Source of the DNA: Beroe forskalii
Taxonomy: Eukaryota > Ctenophora > Nuda > Beroida > Beroidae
NCBI GenBank assembly: GCA_011033025.1
Contig: WFMF01000307.1
Span: 1-64,000 of the forward strand
Reading direction: 5' to 3'
Length of the DNA: 64,000 nucleotides
Shown: positions 48,379 to 60,170 of the stretch, in pieces
How positions within the stretch are numbered: the stretch's first letter is position 1
Layout of the letters: the number at the start of each line of letters is the position of its first letter
The notes under the pieces: generated by a model
What the model was told of the DNA's origin: nothing
Database searches by the model: none
The model's input: the letters and a program-made list of their open reading frames with translations, nothing else
Program-made: the position numbers and the translations under genes

Positions 48379-49080
48379 TTACCCCAAATGAATTGTCATA
48401 TGCAGTTGACACCGAGCGCTGTGCCTTGTAATTGAATGGTAGAATTTTGCTCGGACTCCAAGACGTTCATTGCAGTAGAATTCCAAATTTGTGCTGTTCG
48501 GGGCCTTTTCTTGCAGAATCTTCCATGTGTGGATAATGGTGTATCGTTCTCTTCTGCGTTGGAGAGACATCAGCCTTAGCTTCTTCAGACGATCCCAGTA
48601 ATCCATATCCTTAGTCCCAGCAATGCGTTTGGTAAAGTATCGCTGGATTGATTCCACTGCTTGAATGTCCTTTATCAGATGAGGGTCCCAGACAGGGCAA
48701 CAGTACTCCAATCTACTCCTCACTAAGGACTTGAAGAGGGTCAGCATTGTCAGTTCAGATCTATCCCGGAAAGTCCCTAGGACCCACGATGCCATTTTTC
48801 GGGAGTCTGTGACAACATTGTTCACCTGCAGAGTCCAGCTACAATCATCGGTAATGAGGATACCAAGATCTCTTACGGATGATGTCGGTTGCAGGATGTT
48901 ACCATCAGAAGTTGTGTACTGTCTCAGCTCTGCAGTGAAGGGTAGATTGCTCAGGAGGTAAGAGTTGTTGAGGCAGAAGTTCATGACCTCGAACTTATCC
49001 TGGTGGAGCACCATATTGTTGTTCAGCGACCAACTGACAACTTGATCCAGATCATTCTGTAGCAAACCCTTACATAACAT
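48379..49080 (-). pseudogene. LINE ORF2 fragment: FADD box and post-RT domain
   Basis: A 233-codon open frame. The FADDTK catalytic motif lies in the same frame just upstream of its first ATG (about 49095-49115). It contains the typical sequence YCCPVWDPHLIKDIQAVESI and IQRYFTKRIAG of jockey/CR1-type proteins. A frameshift at the low-coordinate end separates it from the last tail segment. Confidence 0.9.
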
Positions 49081-49111
49081 GGTAATAATCTGGTGCAGGA
49101 GCTTGGTGTCG

Positions 49112-49459
49112 TCAGCAAAAAGCGAGTGGTTTTGATGAGGCCATCTTGATGATCATGTCCACCACGTAGAGAATGAAGAATATCGGTCCCAACACGGTGC
49201 TCTGAGGGACGCCACTTTCCACGTTAGCAAACTCTGATTTATTCCCATCAACCACCACGGCTTGACGCCTGTTTGAGAGGAAGTCTTCTATCCAGTTTAA
49301 GAGCTTGCCTTTGATGCCGTAATGCTCCAATTTGGCTAGAAGTATGCGATGGTCTACCTTGTCAAAAGCTTTGCTGTAATCCAGATAGATGACATCAACC
49401 TCGTTACCCTCATTTAGGCTCTTAAGTATGTAGTCCACATGTTCAAGAAGCTGAGTCAA
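49112..49459 (-). pseudogene. LINE ORF2 fragment: RT palm and fingers
   Basis: A 115-codon frame with DYSKAFDKVDHRILL, HYGIKGKLLNW and SGVPQSTVLGPIFFILYV. The usual GVPQGSVLGP has become GVPQSTVLGP. A one-base shift just before the FADD box ends this frame. Confidence 0.9.
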
Positions 49460-49560
49460 GCAGCTTCTTGTTTTTCTGAAACCGTGTTGGCTGTCCGGGA
49501 GAATGCCACTAGTTTCAAGGTGATCTACTAGTGCGTTGCGGATAACCCTCTCGAATACCT

Positions 49561-49836
49561 TTATGAGATGGGATGTAATGGAAACAGGGCGGTAATTCGC
49601 AGGGTCAGTCTTGTGCCTTTCTTGAAGATCGGCGTGATGTACTGCAACTTCAGCTCTGCTGGAATCTTGCCCTGAGCTAATGAACTATTCCATAGTAGCC
49701 AGAGGGCAGATAGGGTGTCTTTGCAGCTACACAGGATCTTAGCTGGGATGTCGTCATCCGGTGCTGCAGAGTAAGGGTCTAGCTCTCCAATAGCTGCAAG
49801 TATGTCCTCAACTGAGAACTCAATGTCACACAGCAA
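49561..49836 (-). pseudogene. LINE ORF2 fragment: N-terminal RT region
   Basis: A frame with DPYSAAPDDDIPAKILCSC and ITPIFKKGT. A shift after KKGT destroys the usual NYRPIS-type block. The 5' boundary of homology is near 49845. Confidence 0.85.
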
Positions 49837-49845
49837 TTCTGTATA

Positions 49846-52276
49846 ACAATATTATGCAGCAAAAACCCTCGGACATTGCCTTCGACAAATCCTGGACGCA
49901 TAATGAGCGACCTTGTCAGGCTTTGAGACTTTTAACTGTTACGGAACGCGTAACACTGTGCATACTCCGACCTTAAACTGAGGACATGATATGCGTTTTA
50001 ACAGGGCACGTATTATGCGTGCCAAGAGACCGTGGTGACACTTCACTCGTCCTTCCCACGCGAAGAGCAGCAGCATTTCTTTTCAGAAGATTCCGGAGAA
50101 CAGCTGGATGTTAATAGAATATTCCGGGGAAAAGTTGAATGTTGCAAGACCCCTGCCGATGATATCAGTCCGGGAAGAATTCCCTGTAGTCTACAAATAG
50201 GTTTCCTGAAACAATCTCAAGTCTATCTTTGAAAACTTTATAGGGCACCGCCAAAAACTTTAAAAAGCGAACCTCGATATCTTAAGCTGTGCTTGGAATT
50301 TCTTAATGAATTGAAGGTGTCATAGGCATGTTTTTTTGCACAAAATATTCGGAATTTCTGGCCCAGAAGCTCAGAAGAAAGCCCAGTGATCATCGGAGAA
50401 CAAGGTTATGGGGATCACAAATTAACCTCAACATCAGACCCATTATGCCGTAGTGAATTTTATGGCGGGAAAAGTGCTCACACAGAAGATGTCCCTAAAG
50501 CAGAGGAACCGTAAGTAAAGACAGTGGCGAGTGACGGAACGGTAGAAGGTTTGGTGAGGTATCACACGTTAGGTGGGCTGAGTAAAGTGGTTAAAATCCA
50601 GGCCATCCAGGTTATCTTCCAGCATCGCAGATACCTAAATAGAGAAATAGGTATTCTTCCAAGCCTCTCAATTTCCACATTTCTGAGGCTTGGCAACTTA
50701 CAGCTTGACAGGGGTCTGGTTGGCATGCTACAATGGAATTTGCACTAACAAACAAAGGACTATATATAGAATGTCCTATAAATGACTTGGTGAGGCAGGC
50801 TACACCACCTTACTGCAGCGGACTGTGACTGGTACAGAGAACCCTTAGGACTGGTGCAGTTATACATCCAGGCAGGTTGAGACTAACGGAAACTTTACCT
50901 GGGTTTTATAATGCAGTAGTAAACGAAGCTGTGATATGTATCCCGAAACAAGTTCACGGGATACATATAATGAATATTGTAAGATAATCACAGAGCTAAT
51001 ATGGATAATGTAATCGACCTTAAGAGGAGTTAAAATAATGTCCAACGGATTCGGTGTCCAATAATCTTTATTTCCGGTTCTAAGGAAGAAGGGGGTTGGT
51101 ATATACCACCTTACAGGCAGCACATTAGTGAAGCCCCAGAAGAAGTTAAACCTACAAATAATAATGCTATATAGAGAGGACTGAATCATTTAATCATTAT
51201 TATAATTATCAGCTGTATATCGCCCGTGAAAAGTCCCACAAAAGTTATCAATAAACAAACAATAAAACCAAGAGAAGGATGAGCCTGGATGAGGCAAACA
51301 AAAAGCAGGGGAATTATATTTATAGTGCTACGGATATCAAGGTACGTTACGCTCAAAGAGAGTAGTAGTGAAGGGAAAGGAGCCCAAGTCATTGTACTAC
51401 AAATCAATCATTCGCCGTGTCTTATTTTCATATTTAAGAGAAATGAACGATGCAGTCTATATCGTGGGCATCCTTGATTATGATTGGAAAACGGTGAATC
51501 AGATGAAAACTGCGCATACTGCTAGAAGAATAGACATTGTACAGGCAACCAAATATTCTCGCTAAAAGACAATGGAAAAGTTAATGGAAGTAGGGAACTA
51601 AAACGGCCATTAGCAGCGGTCCCCCAGGTGTCTAATGCGCATTGTTTTTCTTTACGTTCTCAGGAAGAATTAAACTAATATTATATTGTACGCAAATTAT
51701 CATTTTGTGTTACTATTCTCTCTGAGATAATAACATGAAAAGTGAATAGCTTTTTCTTCGTCGTTTTCCGACGAAAGAGGTTGTAATTACTCAGTTTCAA
51801 ATTACTGCGGGTTTCTTCCATAGAGCGGGCGCAGATGCACTCCATTTATAGATTCCTGATCACCGAGAAAGCTTTTCAATCAGACTGCGTCAGGTGCAAG
51901 GCCTCTAGAACAACGAGAAAGAAAGAGTGACGTAGATAAGGAGCTGTAGCAGGGATGAGTTGATGACCTCAAAGCACCCAGATACGGCGGGTGAGGATGC
52001 TCTGTGAACACACACTCAGCTGTTATCATTAGCTGGAGGAGTACACTTAACTCCCGGATAGAGAACCAGTAATACACTTCATTGTTTGCTTACCCGCAGA
52101 TAGGTCCAATCACCGCACGCACACATTAAACATACATCTAGCATTATACACATGGAGAGACCATGTGGATCCGGCGAAATCTCAAATCATCGAACTATCG
52201 GCTGATCTGAAGGGATACACAGTATGAAATATTTAGAATATTGGAAACAGTGGAAAAAGACGTACTGCTCTCCCAG
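49846..52276. other. Non-coding stretch with a small hairpin
   Basis: Open frames up to 109 codons exist but lack domains and overlap on both strands. A 35-base hairpin (50934-50968, ATATGTATCCCG and CGGGATACATAT) is the only structured item seen. Confidence 0.45.
50934..50968. repeat. Small hairpin, 12-base arms
   Basis: ATATGTATCCCG is inverted as CGGGATACATAT around an 11-base loop. Confidence 0.85.
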
Positions 52277-52386
52277 GCGCTGCACAGGCGAACAGCAGGA
52301 GGCGGGGGTGACGTCATGATGAGGTCGCAACACGGGGCCTTGGTGCGGTCACTGCGCCCGCCGTGTGCGCAACCCTCCGATATATG
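52277..52386 (+). CDS. Candidate plus-strand exon in a GC-rich patch
   Basis: The acceptor TACTGCTCTCCCAG and the strong donor ATATATG|gtaagt enclose 110 bases with exactly one open frame, reading ALHRRTAGGGGDVMMRSQHG then ALVRSLRPPCAQPSDI. The patch is GC-rich and CpG-rich compared with its flanks and includes one CRE palindrome (52309). It could also be a non-coding first exon near a promoter. No family recognised. Confidence 0.35.
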
Positions 52387-52673
52387 GTAAGTGTCCTAAG
52401 TAAATCTTGCAGTTTAATCCCTGCTAGCACATACATAATATACTGCGCCAATTTATCATAAACCCTTCTATTGAGGAAATTCTAGTGCTTAACCGACGTT
52501 TACAAAATAGCAGAAAAATAAAAGGTAGGAAAAGGAAAAGGATAAAGAGGAAAGGTAAGCAGGGGTAGGGAAGGATGGGAACCAACCGATCGATGAAGAA
52601 TGCCATTACCCAGATTTTAGAGCTTATAGGGTGCTGCCCCCACCCCCTTAGGTGAGGGGGACAAGAATTTACG

Positions 52674-52770
52674 AAGTCAGAAGAAGGATGGTAACCACCC
52701 GATCCATGAAGTCAGAAGAAGGAAGGGAACCTTCTGATCCATGAAGTCAGAAGAAGGAAGGGAACCAGTA
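52674..52770. repeat. 35-bp minisatellite, about 3 copies
   Basis: Units starting GAAGTCAGAAGAAGGAAGGG and ending in GATCCAT. The third is partial. Confidence 0.9.
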
Positions 52771-53150
52771 ACCACCAGCTCCGTGGGAGCATGGGTACAT
52801 CCCATTTCCGCGCGCGCATTTTTTTCAACAAAAAATAAGCTCAGTAACAAGCTCATTAACACGTTATCAAAAGATCAAAGTGGGAACTGCGCATGGGTCC
52901 TAATATTATCTGAACTCTTAATAACGAAAACTTAGGGACCTCAATGAAGATTAAAATGTTTCATATTGAAAGAGGGAAATAACTAACTATGAATGAGTCA
53001 TGAAATTGTACTTTGAAGGATGTACAAATTAAAGCGAAACTTGCCGACCAATCTAACTTTCGATAAGAGCGATGTGTGAAGATCCACGCTTGAATCAATT
53101 ACAATACTCCTGCACTGTCAAGTACTGGTGTAATGCGCCGCGCAGTCCTG

Positions 53151-53180
53151 GTCACGTGACAAAGCCTGTCACGTGACAGG
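53151..53180. promoter_or_regulatory. Paired GTCACGTGAC E-box palindromes
   Basis: Two copies of GTCACGTGAC lie 17 bases apart (53151-53160 and 53168-53177). The second sits in the 16-base palindrome CCTGTCACGTGACAGG. GTCACGTGAC is the known core of the CLEAR element bound by TFEB/MITF-type bHLH-ZIP factors in animals. The surroundings (53120-53480) are GC- and CpG-richer, fitting a promoter-proximal region. The transcript it would serve is not identified: the nearest candidates are the plus-strand exon at 52277-52386 and minus-strand sequence around 53760-53850 with a TATATAAC box. Confidence 0.45.
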
Positions 53181-54533
53181 CCGTTACCATGGTCACGAGA
53201 CTGAGTGTACCACGCACACCGTTACACTGAGCACTCTGCGCGTGGGAACGTTTCCTACCAAACTTACTGTGAAACTAGAATTGACCTCGTAAATACACAC
53301 ACGCACACTCATCACCAAGGCCCGCGGGCTCGAGGAAACCACGCGTGAATAGCCTGCGTGCGGGGCCGACGATCATTGCTCCGGGCCGTTAGATATTAAT
53401 TATTCAAAGCCTGGAAATAGGGAGGAGGTGCAGTCTGCCAGGTCGCGAGGGAGAGACGGATGAGTATTATAATAATTAGAGGAGAAACAAAACAAGGAGT
53501 ACCAAGGGTGGTAGTATCAGTGCTCGCACACTCACTCTCTCTATAGGCAGAGTAATTACGAGTTTAGTGGGGGAGGAAGCAACCTCAACATTCAGTATAT
53601 ATAGAGATCATCCGGTGATAGTAGTACTAGTAGTCTCCATAATCAGCATATTCATCAGCTCTCAGCTAGATAGCCTCTTCTTTAACTACGGGAACTGAAC
53701 TCTTGTAATCAATTATGAATTCAGTATTTGAAGATGAAGTTTAAATGAAGCGACCGTACCTGCCTGCGTCAGCCGAACGTTCCCGCGGCTATAGTATATG
53801 ATGTGCAGGACTCATCAGCGGATTACCGCCGTGCACTTTACAATTACAAGTTATATACGGGGGGAAGCGACCGCGCGACACGTCACACCGCGCACACTCG
53901 ACATTCGCAGCACACTTTTCATTAGTGATACAGCAGCGACAGGGCGGGAACCAAGACAGGCTCGCTACGGAAACGCGCACACAGGTCTCTGGGAAGCATG
54001 GAGTTATGCGGAGCGACGATTACCACGCGAACTGCAACAATTTACATGTTGTTTCTTCTTACTCTGATACAGCACGGGAGTCATTAAACGAAGGAACGAA
54101 AAGAGATAGTGGGGGATGATCTCCTAGCGTCCTAACTGCACTAGGACAGTATAAAGGAACGCACAATAGATCGGAAAGCAATGCAACCCTTCGCAGATAT
54201 TATCAAAATGATGTGAAATTTTATATTTCAAAACAAAATATGTCGAATTTTTTTAATCTTTAACGACAAAATTCGTCATTATCTGAAAGAATCCAAGTAA
54301 AACTAAATAAGGGAATAATCAATAATCTATCACTGAGTAAATCACAACACGTTGCCATTTGCCAATTAAAAGGTGGTTCTAATCAGCAAACTAGGGAACG
54401 GAAAGGGGCTGAAACAGGCCTCTGATTCTTCCCAGTTTTTAAAATCAAAGGGCCAATTGTCTGAGTAACGCACGATCCAAGATGAACGGATCAAGAGGAT
54501 CCAATAATCTATTATGTAGCATCAATCAACGTG

Positions 54534-54556
54534 AACACTATTCACTGAATAGTGTT
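54534..54556. repeat. Perfect 23-base palindrome
   Basis: AACACTATTCA, a central C, then TGAATAGTGTT. Confidence 0.95.
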
Positions 54557-54638
54557 GTAATTCATAAAGAAATGGAAGAAGGAAGACTGGAAGAAAGAAG
54601 GTATTCTTGGAGAGGGCCACTAGATTGTCGAAACTCAC

Positions 54639-54720
54639 CTTGATTCAGGTACTGTACTTGGTCTTCAAAGAGAGGAAAAGCCCATGCGTACGAACGAGTA
54701 ACATAAATCATGGACGTTTT
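54639..54720 (-). CDS. Candidate minus-strand exon, unknown
   Basis: The minus-strand acceptor GTTTGAAACCCCAG precedes 82 bases and a consensus donor (ATCAAG|gtgagt). Only one frame is open: KTSMIYVTRSYAWAFPLFED then QVQYLNQ, leaving one base. Aromatic residues are spaced as in a folded domain, but I do not recognise it. Its outgoing phase (one base) does not fit the microexon at 35761-35781 directly, so it is either another gene or intermediate exons exist. The pyrimidine tract before the acceptor is weak. Confidence 0.35.
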
Positions 54721-56036
54721 CTGGGGTTTCAAACATATATTCAAAGCAAATTCACCCAATAAAATAATATTTCACATTCTCGGCCGAGGTCAATTTTGTT
54801 TTACACCAGTTGAGCATGAAAGGTTGGCTCAATCCTTCAACAAATCGGTATTGACTATTGAAACTAATTACACCACATTTTATTTATTTCCAGTGCAATA
54901 AGAACAGGTATCACACACTTTTGGTTGTTTACTATTTCGTTTTATAAAGGAGCAATATATTAAACGTGTAGTTTTTTTGAATTTGCATTATTTGAGTATC
55001 ATGGAACTATACTTTCCTCATGAATGAATAGTTTTGATGAGAATGCTAAGCTCGAAGATAAACAATGAAAAACGGGTTAGCGAGGGTGGATAAAGTTTTG
55101 TCCTTCGTGGTGTAATCAGGTTATCAATCTCGCCATAGTGCGTAATCGATGACTTATACCACTCGGCTTCTCCTCGTGAAATATGGAGTTTATCAGACTC
55201 GGCTCCTCCTCGAGCGCTAAGAAACATTTACACCCTTTACCTTGATTGATCACTTTTCAAGATATGAGTAAACATGTCAAATCGTAACATGAAAATAGAT
55301 ACAAACTATAAGTAGGTTAGACCTGGAATTTTACAAACAAATTATGAACATTGAACTAAGACTAAGTTACAATCTAAGAGTGTGAGAAATTACTACTAAG
55401 ACATGTGCCATGAATAAGCAGTAAAGTAAAAAGTTTGAGGGTTTCTTGTACTATTTTTTTGTTAAAAGCACAAATAGCGTTAACTATCAAATAATTAATG
55501 GGAACACTATATTATCCTGCATAATGAGGAATCGTTAATTCCCGTTACTGATTTGTTGCGCCCAAGCATCAGATAAAACTTTTTAACGATATACAACTCG
55601 GCATCTTAAATAAAACGTCAGATTTCGTACTGTTGGACGTATATCAAATAAGACGACCTACAACTCGAAGCACTAAACGATTAGGCCCGTGCGGTGAATA
55701 TCTAGGGCTTTGCTGAGAGGCAGGGTATTGAATGGTCTCCCGGGATAGCGACATACCGCATTCTGCCATGGACCTGCGGAAATTTTATTAACACACTTAG
55801 ACATTTATACCTGTTGTGTTTAAACTATGGCATTGAATTTATGAAAAGCACCATTTTCGTTTCCATTTGACTTGGTAATTCGAAGTCAGCATGAAAAGCA
55901 CCAATTTTAATTACTTTTTGATTTGATTCCACAATTTAAGCAAATATCACACTCCCCATGACATATAATTGTGCCAGAGCGTGAAGCATTATCCAATAAA
56001 TTAGAACGTGTGCGTGACTCGAGAGGATTAGTTTAA

Positions 56037-58261
56037 CCCATTTGTGCCCAGTGGCCACATATGTAGCCACCTCAATTGTGAGCCCATAAAAGGGCACCAA
56101 GACAACTTTTTGCAACAAAAGCGTTTGAATCAGATAGAGGGATGATTATTCAAGACATTCTGATTAATATTTCAAGCTCTTTGGATGCTTGAATGATAGA
56201 AAATTGAGTTTGAAAATTACAAAAAACGGCATTTTTCCACAAGAAATTTCAAGGTCTCATTCAGAAGAATCTGATCAAGAATAGCAGCTGAAACTTTCAG
56301 AATTAAGAGAAGAATCATCGCATTTTTCGGTGAAATGATGATTATGACGAAATACAGTATACTTTAGCCATCATTGTTTCTTTTCCATGTGACCTCACGT
56401 TTGTGGCCACTGGGGGCGGCCACGAACGTGGTTTTTAGAAAATGCCACAAATGTGGCCAATTCATCGTCCACATATGTAACCTGCCACAAATGTAGCCAC
56501 TTTATTGGCTACGTTTGTGGACATGTCACATATGTGGCCATTATATTGGTAAAATTGTGAATTTATTGGCTACATTTGTGACTCGTCCACACATGTTGCC
56601 ATTATTGGAACATATCTTGCCATTATAATGGCCACGTTCGTGGCCATGTCACACACCATGTAAAATGTTGAAGGGAGATCAAACATTGTGTCATATCTTA
56701 CTCTGATCACTTTCAATTTCTAGAAGTTGAAGCCATCACAGTTGTAAGCCATACACGCCTTTTGTTGTAATAGGTTATGTCTCGTGAGTCGGTCCAAAAA
56801 AGGCATCTATAATTAATGCTGAGGAAATACTGAACTTAGGTGCAAACGTTTTATTGTTTTGCTGGTGGATTTGGATGAATATTAGGATTAGCGTCGATTA
56901 CCTATACTATGCAAATCAATACCTGATTTGTTGGGAATTCTTGACTATGTCACTCGCCTCAAGTAAAATAATTAAACGGATCACCATAATATCATGAGTA
57001 TTATATGCTTATATTATGTGATTTTGCTACGTTTCAGACCAAAAGCTAATGTATCATATTGCCTCTTATTTTTATGTTGCCTGGCACCACAAAAAATAAT
57101 TACTAACCAAGTTTATATGATCAAAACTTCAAAAATGGTTTATTGAATGTGTGGAAAAGCGCTGCTCAACACTGGTATTTCTGACCTCAGTAAAGTTCAC
57201 TCCTTGCATCTAGTTATTTTTGACTCATCTATCACCATTCACCAAAACAAAAAGAAGGAATTATTTATAGCTGTCGTGCTCGACCGCACTGAGCAGCGAA
57301 TCGGCCTGGGTGTTGAATTGTTTTTGTAAGCCGAATTTTACCATGACGCGTATTTTTAACTTTTAATTGCAGTTTCGATCTCATACCCATTCAATGATTT
57401 GTTCTTCACCGTATGACGTTCACCGACTGCTCATGAAGGAAATGTGCTAATGAGCAAAATCTGGGAATAATAATGGAAACCCCCTGTGGTGTGTCCAAAC
57501 TTATCTGGGTGACCTGATTCAAACATCACAGCAGCCTTTTGCAGTTGCAATAAAGGGAAAAGCTTTTTGAAGATCGTTCATAATACCATCAATCATAAGA
57601 TCTCAATCATAGTTACATGATTTCAGTTCATCTAGGCCAAGGTAATTTTTGTGATGATTAGGTATGATATCTAGATAGAATGCTATTAAATAATGCTGCT
57701 GATACAATCCTATAAGAAGGGCTGCAGCATGTGACAAGGACTTTCCCGACTTACGGGGAATCAGAAGAATGATAGCCAATGACTGTGATGATGTTCGACT
57801 AGAAATTGCAATTGATCAGAGTAAGAATTGACACAATGTTTGATCTCCCTTCAACATTTTACATGGTGTGTGACATGGCCACGAATGTGGCCATTATAAT
57901 GGCAAAATATGTTCCAATAATGGCAACATTTGTGGACGAGTCACAAATGTAGCCAATAAATTCACAATTTTACCAATATAATGGCCACATATGTGACATG
58001 TCCACAAACGTAGCCAATATAGAGGCTACATTTGTGGCAGGTTACATATGTGGACAATAAATTGGCCACATTTGTAGCATTTTCTAAAAACCACGTTCGT
58101 GGCCGCCCCCAGCGGCCACAAACGTGCCAGGCCATTATCTCACAAACCGTCAATTTTAGAGTTATGAGACCTATCAGAAAAGATTCAGCGTGAAATTTTA
58201 CCCTTATGACCAATTTTTCACAAAAATTGTAGGTGCCGATCTATGGGCGGGCATGAGTGGG
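56037..58261. mobile_element. piggyBac-like fold-back element with TTAA flanks
   Basis: TTAA (56033-56036) is followed by CCCATTTGTGCCC. At the other end CCCACTCATGCCC (reverse strand) abuts TTAA (58262-58265), so the 13-base termini match at 10 positions. TTAA target duplication and CCC ends are hallmarks of piggyBac. Inside are long inverted arms (about 56396-56722 and 57799-58127) with high identity, built from many short palindromic words such as GCCACATATGTGGCC and CCACAAATGTGGCC. The 1.1 kb centre shows no recognisable transposase (no DDD-type conserved blocks seen), so it is probably non-autonomous. The outer flanks of the two arms differ in length (about 360 and 134 bases), which allows the alternative that a second fold-back element is nested. 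Confidence 0.75.
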
Positions 58262-58808
58262 TTAAAAGTTCCCCGTGAATGTCTAATTCGGTAGTTTGTC
58301 ATATGCGTATATGTGCATTGTGCCCACAAAGGGCTGTTGAGGCACTGCAGGGATTTTCCCATCATTAGATATTGGCACCAAAAGAAACGACTCCTTCGAT
58401 ATTATCTTATCAATAAGCATATTCCCCAAAAATTCGCCGTGAAGAGGAAACAACACTTATATCTCTATGTGACATGCCATACTGCCATGTTCAATGGAAA
58501 CTCATTGAAAAGAGAAGTAGCCGACGGAAATCAGGAGGGAACAACTTTTTAGCCTATCATAAGTTGATAACTTTGTATAGTTTCCTATATAAAAAACGAG
58601 TGATTTTAGGGGACTGATCAACTCAATGGTGATTCATGGGCATTAATTTGACTTTCGCTTTCAAGTTTAAAGTTATGCGTAAAACTTGCGCCTACCCCTA
58701 CCTACATACGAATCCTGCGAGCTACACTGGCTCGCTGGACTAAGAACGCGCCTATTTCCGTACACTAACTTCCTCCACAGGGGGATGCCCGGGATATCGC
58801 AACATCAC

Positions 58809-58871
58809 CTCCTCAGGGGGGGCGGCGCCGGGAGGGCGGCCGGGCGGCAGACAGCGAGTAGCCAGGATGCG
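58809..58871 (-). CDS. Weak candidate minus-strand exon in a GC island
   Basis: The minus-strand acceptor CTTATCTCCTGCAG and donor GAGGAG|gtgatg enclose 63 bases. One fully open frame gives RILATRCLPPGRPPGAAPPE plus one Glu. The patch (58780-58880) is the most GC-rich of the window. The opposite strand also has an acceptor-like CTTCCTCCACAG at 58784 and an open frame, so strand is ambiguous. Confidence 0.22.
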
Positions 58872-59842
58872 CTGCAGGAGATAAGCTATATGCTTTTATG
58901 TGCGCTGAGAAATGGCTGCTTCCCACCACGTGGGGAGTATAATGGAGCCATTATCCACTTTAAAATGCTGGACTTGTATAGAGAGATAGAAGGCAGCAGC
59001 AGCCTCCGCCAATGACGTACCCCACAAGACCTTTAAATGATGAAATAATAGGCTGTGTAAACACGTTGTGTATACAGCACTAAATTTTCAGGAAATTTCG
59101 TTGTAAAATATGCACGGAGAAAGCTGTCAGGTGACGTCATAGGAATTTACTCGTGTCCCAGACGTTTTGGCACCACGTTGTCAAGGTAACGCGTTGCGAT
59201 AGCGTTGCCGTGGTAGTAGGTTACGTGATCCCAGGTAAACTTTCTCGGCTCTCCCCCATCGTAGGAGAGAAATGTGCGGGGATGTACTTGTAAGCGAACT
59301 CAGGCGGTAGTCCGGTTAGAGGGTCGCAGACGGTTTCTAGGATGGAGGGAGGAGGCCGGGGAGAGAAAGGAGGGCATTGGGGGAGGAGGCATTCCACAAA
59401 GTTCCATTGCTACTGTACTCCAGGCATTTAATAGCGATTACAGGTCCCTGGAGAGGAGAACGTCTGATGTACATGTAGGGACAATTATACTGAGAGAGAG
59501 CATGGGGAGATCTAGAGGCCGCTAAAGAATAGTACACGGCTAAACCTCTTCAACCCACCATTCCTAAAGCATGGTAATGAACCCTCCCTCAACTGTCTAT
59601 TGGTCTTCCACCGCGCACAGAAGAGCCAGGATGGATGTGAAATGTACAACATGCGGGTGTAGTACATGTGTGGGCGCATAATTATGAACGTGTAGCTTGC
59701 AGGGCACTTAAACGGGAATAGAGCTGCATAATTATTACCCACGTGTTCGGCTTAGGTATAAAGGTATGTTTTATTATATGTTACACAGTAAACGCACACA
59801 ATGAGTCCCCCGCGATGAAAGAAGAGAGCGGGTGCAGTTCCG

Positions 59843-60170
59843 GTCATGCGCGGGTTCATTCTTTGTAATGCGCGAGGTCAGTCTCTGTCATAGTGTCATG
59901 CGCGGGTTCATTCTTTGTAATGCGCGAGGTCAGTCTCTGTCATAGTGTCATGCGCGGGTTCATTCTTTGTAATGCGCGAGGTCAGTCTCTGTCATAGTGC
60001 CATGCGCGGGTTCATTCTTTGTAACGCGCGAGGTCAGTCTCTGTCATAGTGTCATGCGCGGATGCAATCTCTGTCGTGCGCGGATGCAATATCTGTCGTG
60101 CGCGGATGCAATCTCTGTCGTGCGCGGATGCAATCTCTGTCGTGCGCGGATGCAATCTTTGTCATGCGCA
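59843..60170. repeat. Composite minisatellite: 52-bp units then 22-bp units
   Basis: Four copies of a 52-base unit starting GTCATGCGCGGGTTCATTCT (59843, 59895, 59947, 59999) are followed by about five 22-base units of GTGCGCGGATGCAATCTCTG plus TC. Both units share the GTCATGCGCGG core and the CTCTGTC end, so the short unit looks like an internally deleted long unit. Confidence 0.92.

Larger units (their letters stand above)
48130..49845 (-). mobile_element. 5'-truncated jockey/CR1-like LINE
   Basis: A minus-strand non-LTR retrotransposon. In order of translation it shows a pre-RT/RT start (49561-49836, DPYSAAPDDDIPAKIL then ITPIFKKGT), the RT core (49112-49459, VIYLDYSKAFDKVDH, GIKGKLLNWIEDFLSNR, ESGVPQ, LGPIFFILYV), the catalytic FADDTKLLHQ box and thumb region (48379-49080, including RSRLEYCCPVWDPH), and the C-terminal tail (48182-48412, RLWNLLPKQVN). 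It ends near TGTAAATGTATGTAA. The 5' part is missing, as usual for reverse-transcription-truncated copies. At least three frameshifts separate the frames, so it is dead, but the motifs are well preserved and the copy is younger than that at 20335-22345. Confidence 0.92.

Noticed and set aside
58313..58552. 79-codon plus-strand frame just outside the piggyBac-like element, considered as a transposase tail
   Set aside because: It lies beyond the right TTAA and shows no piggyBac motif.
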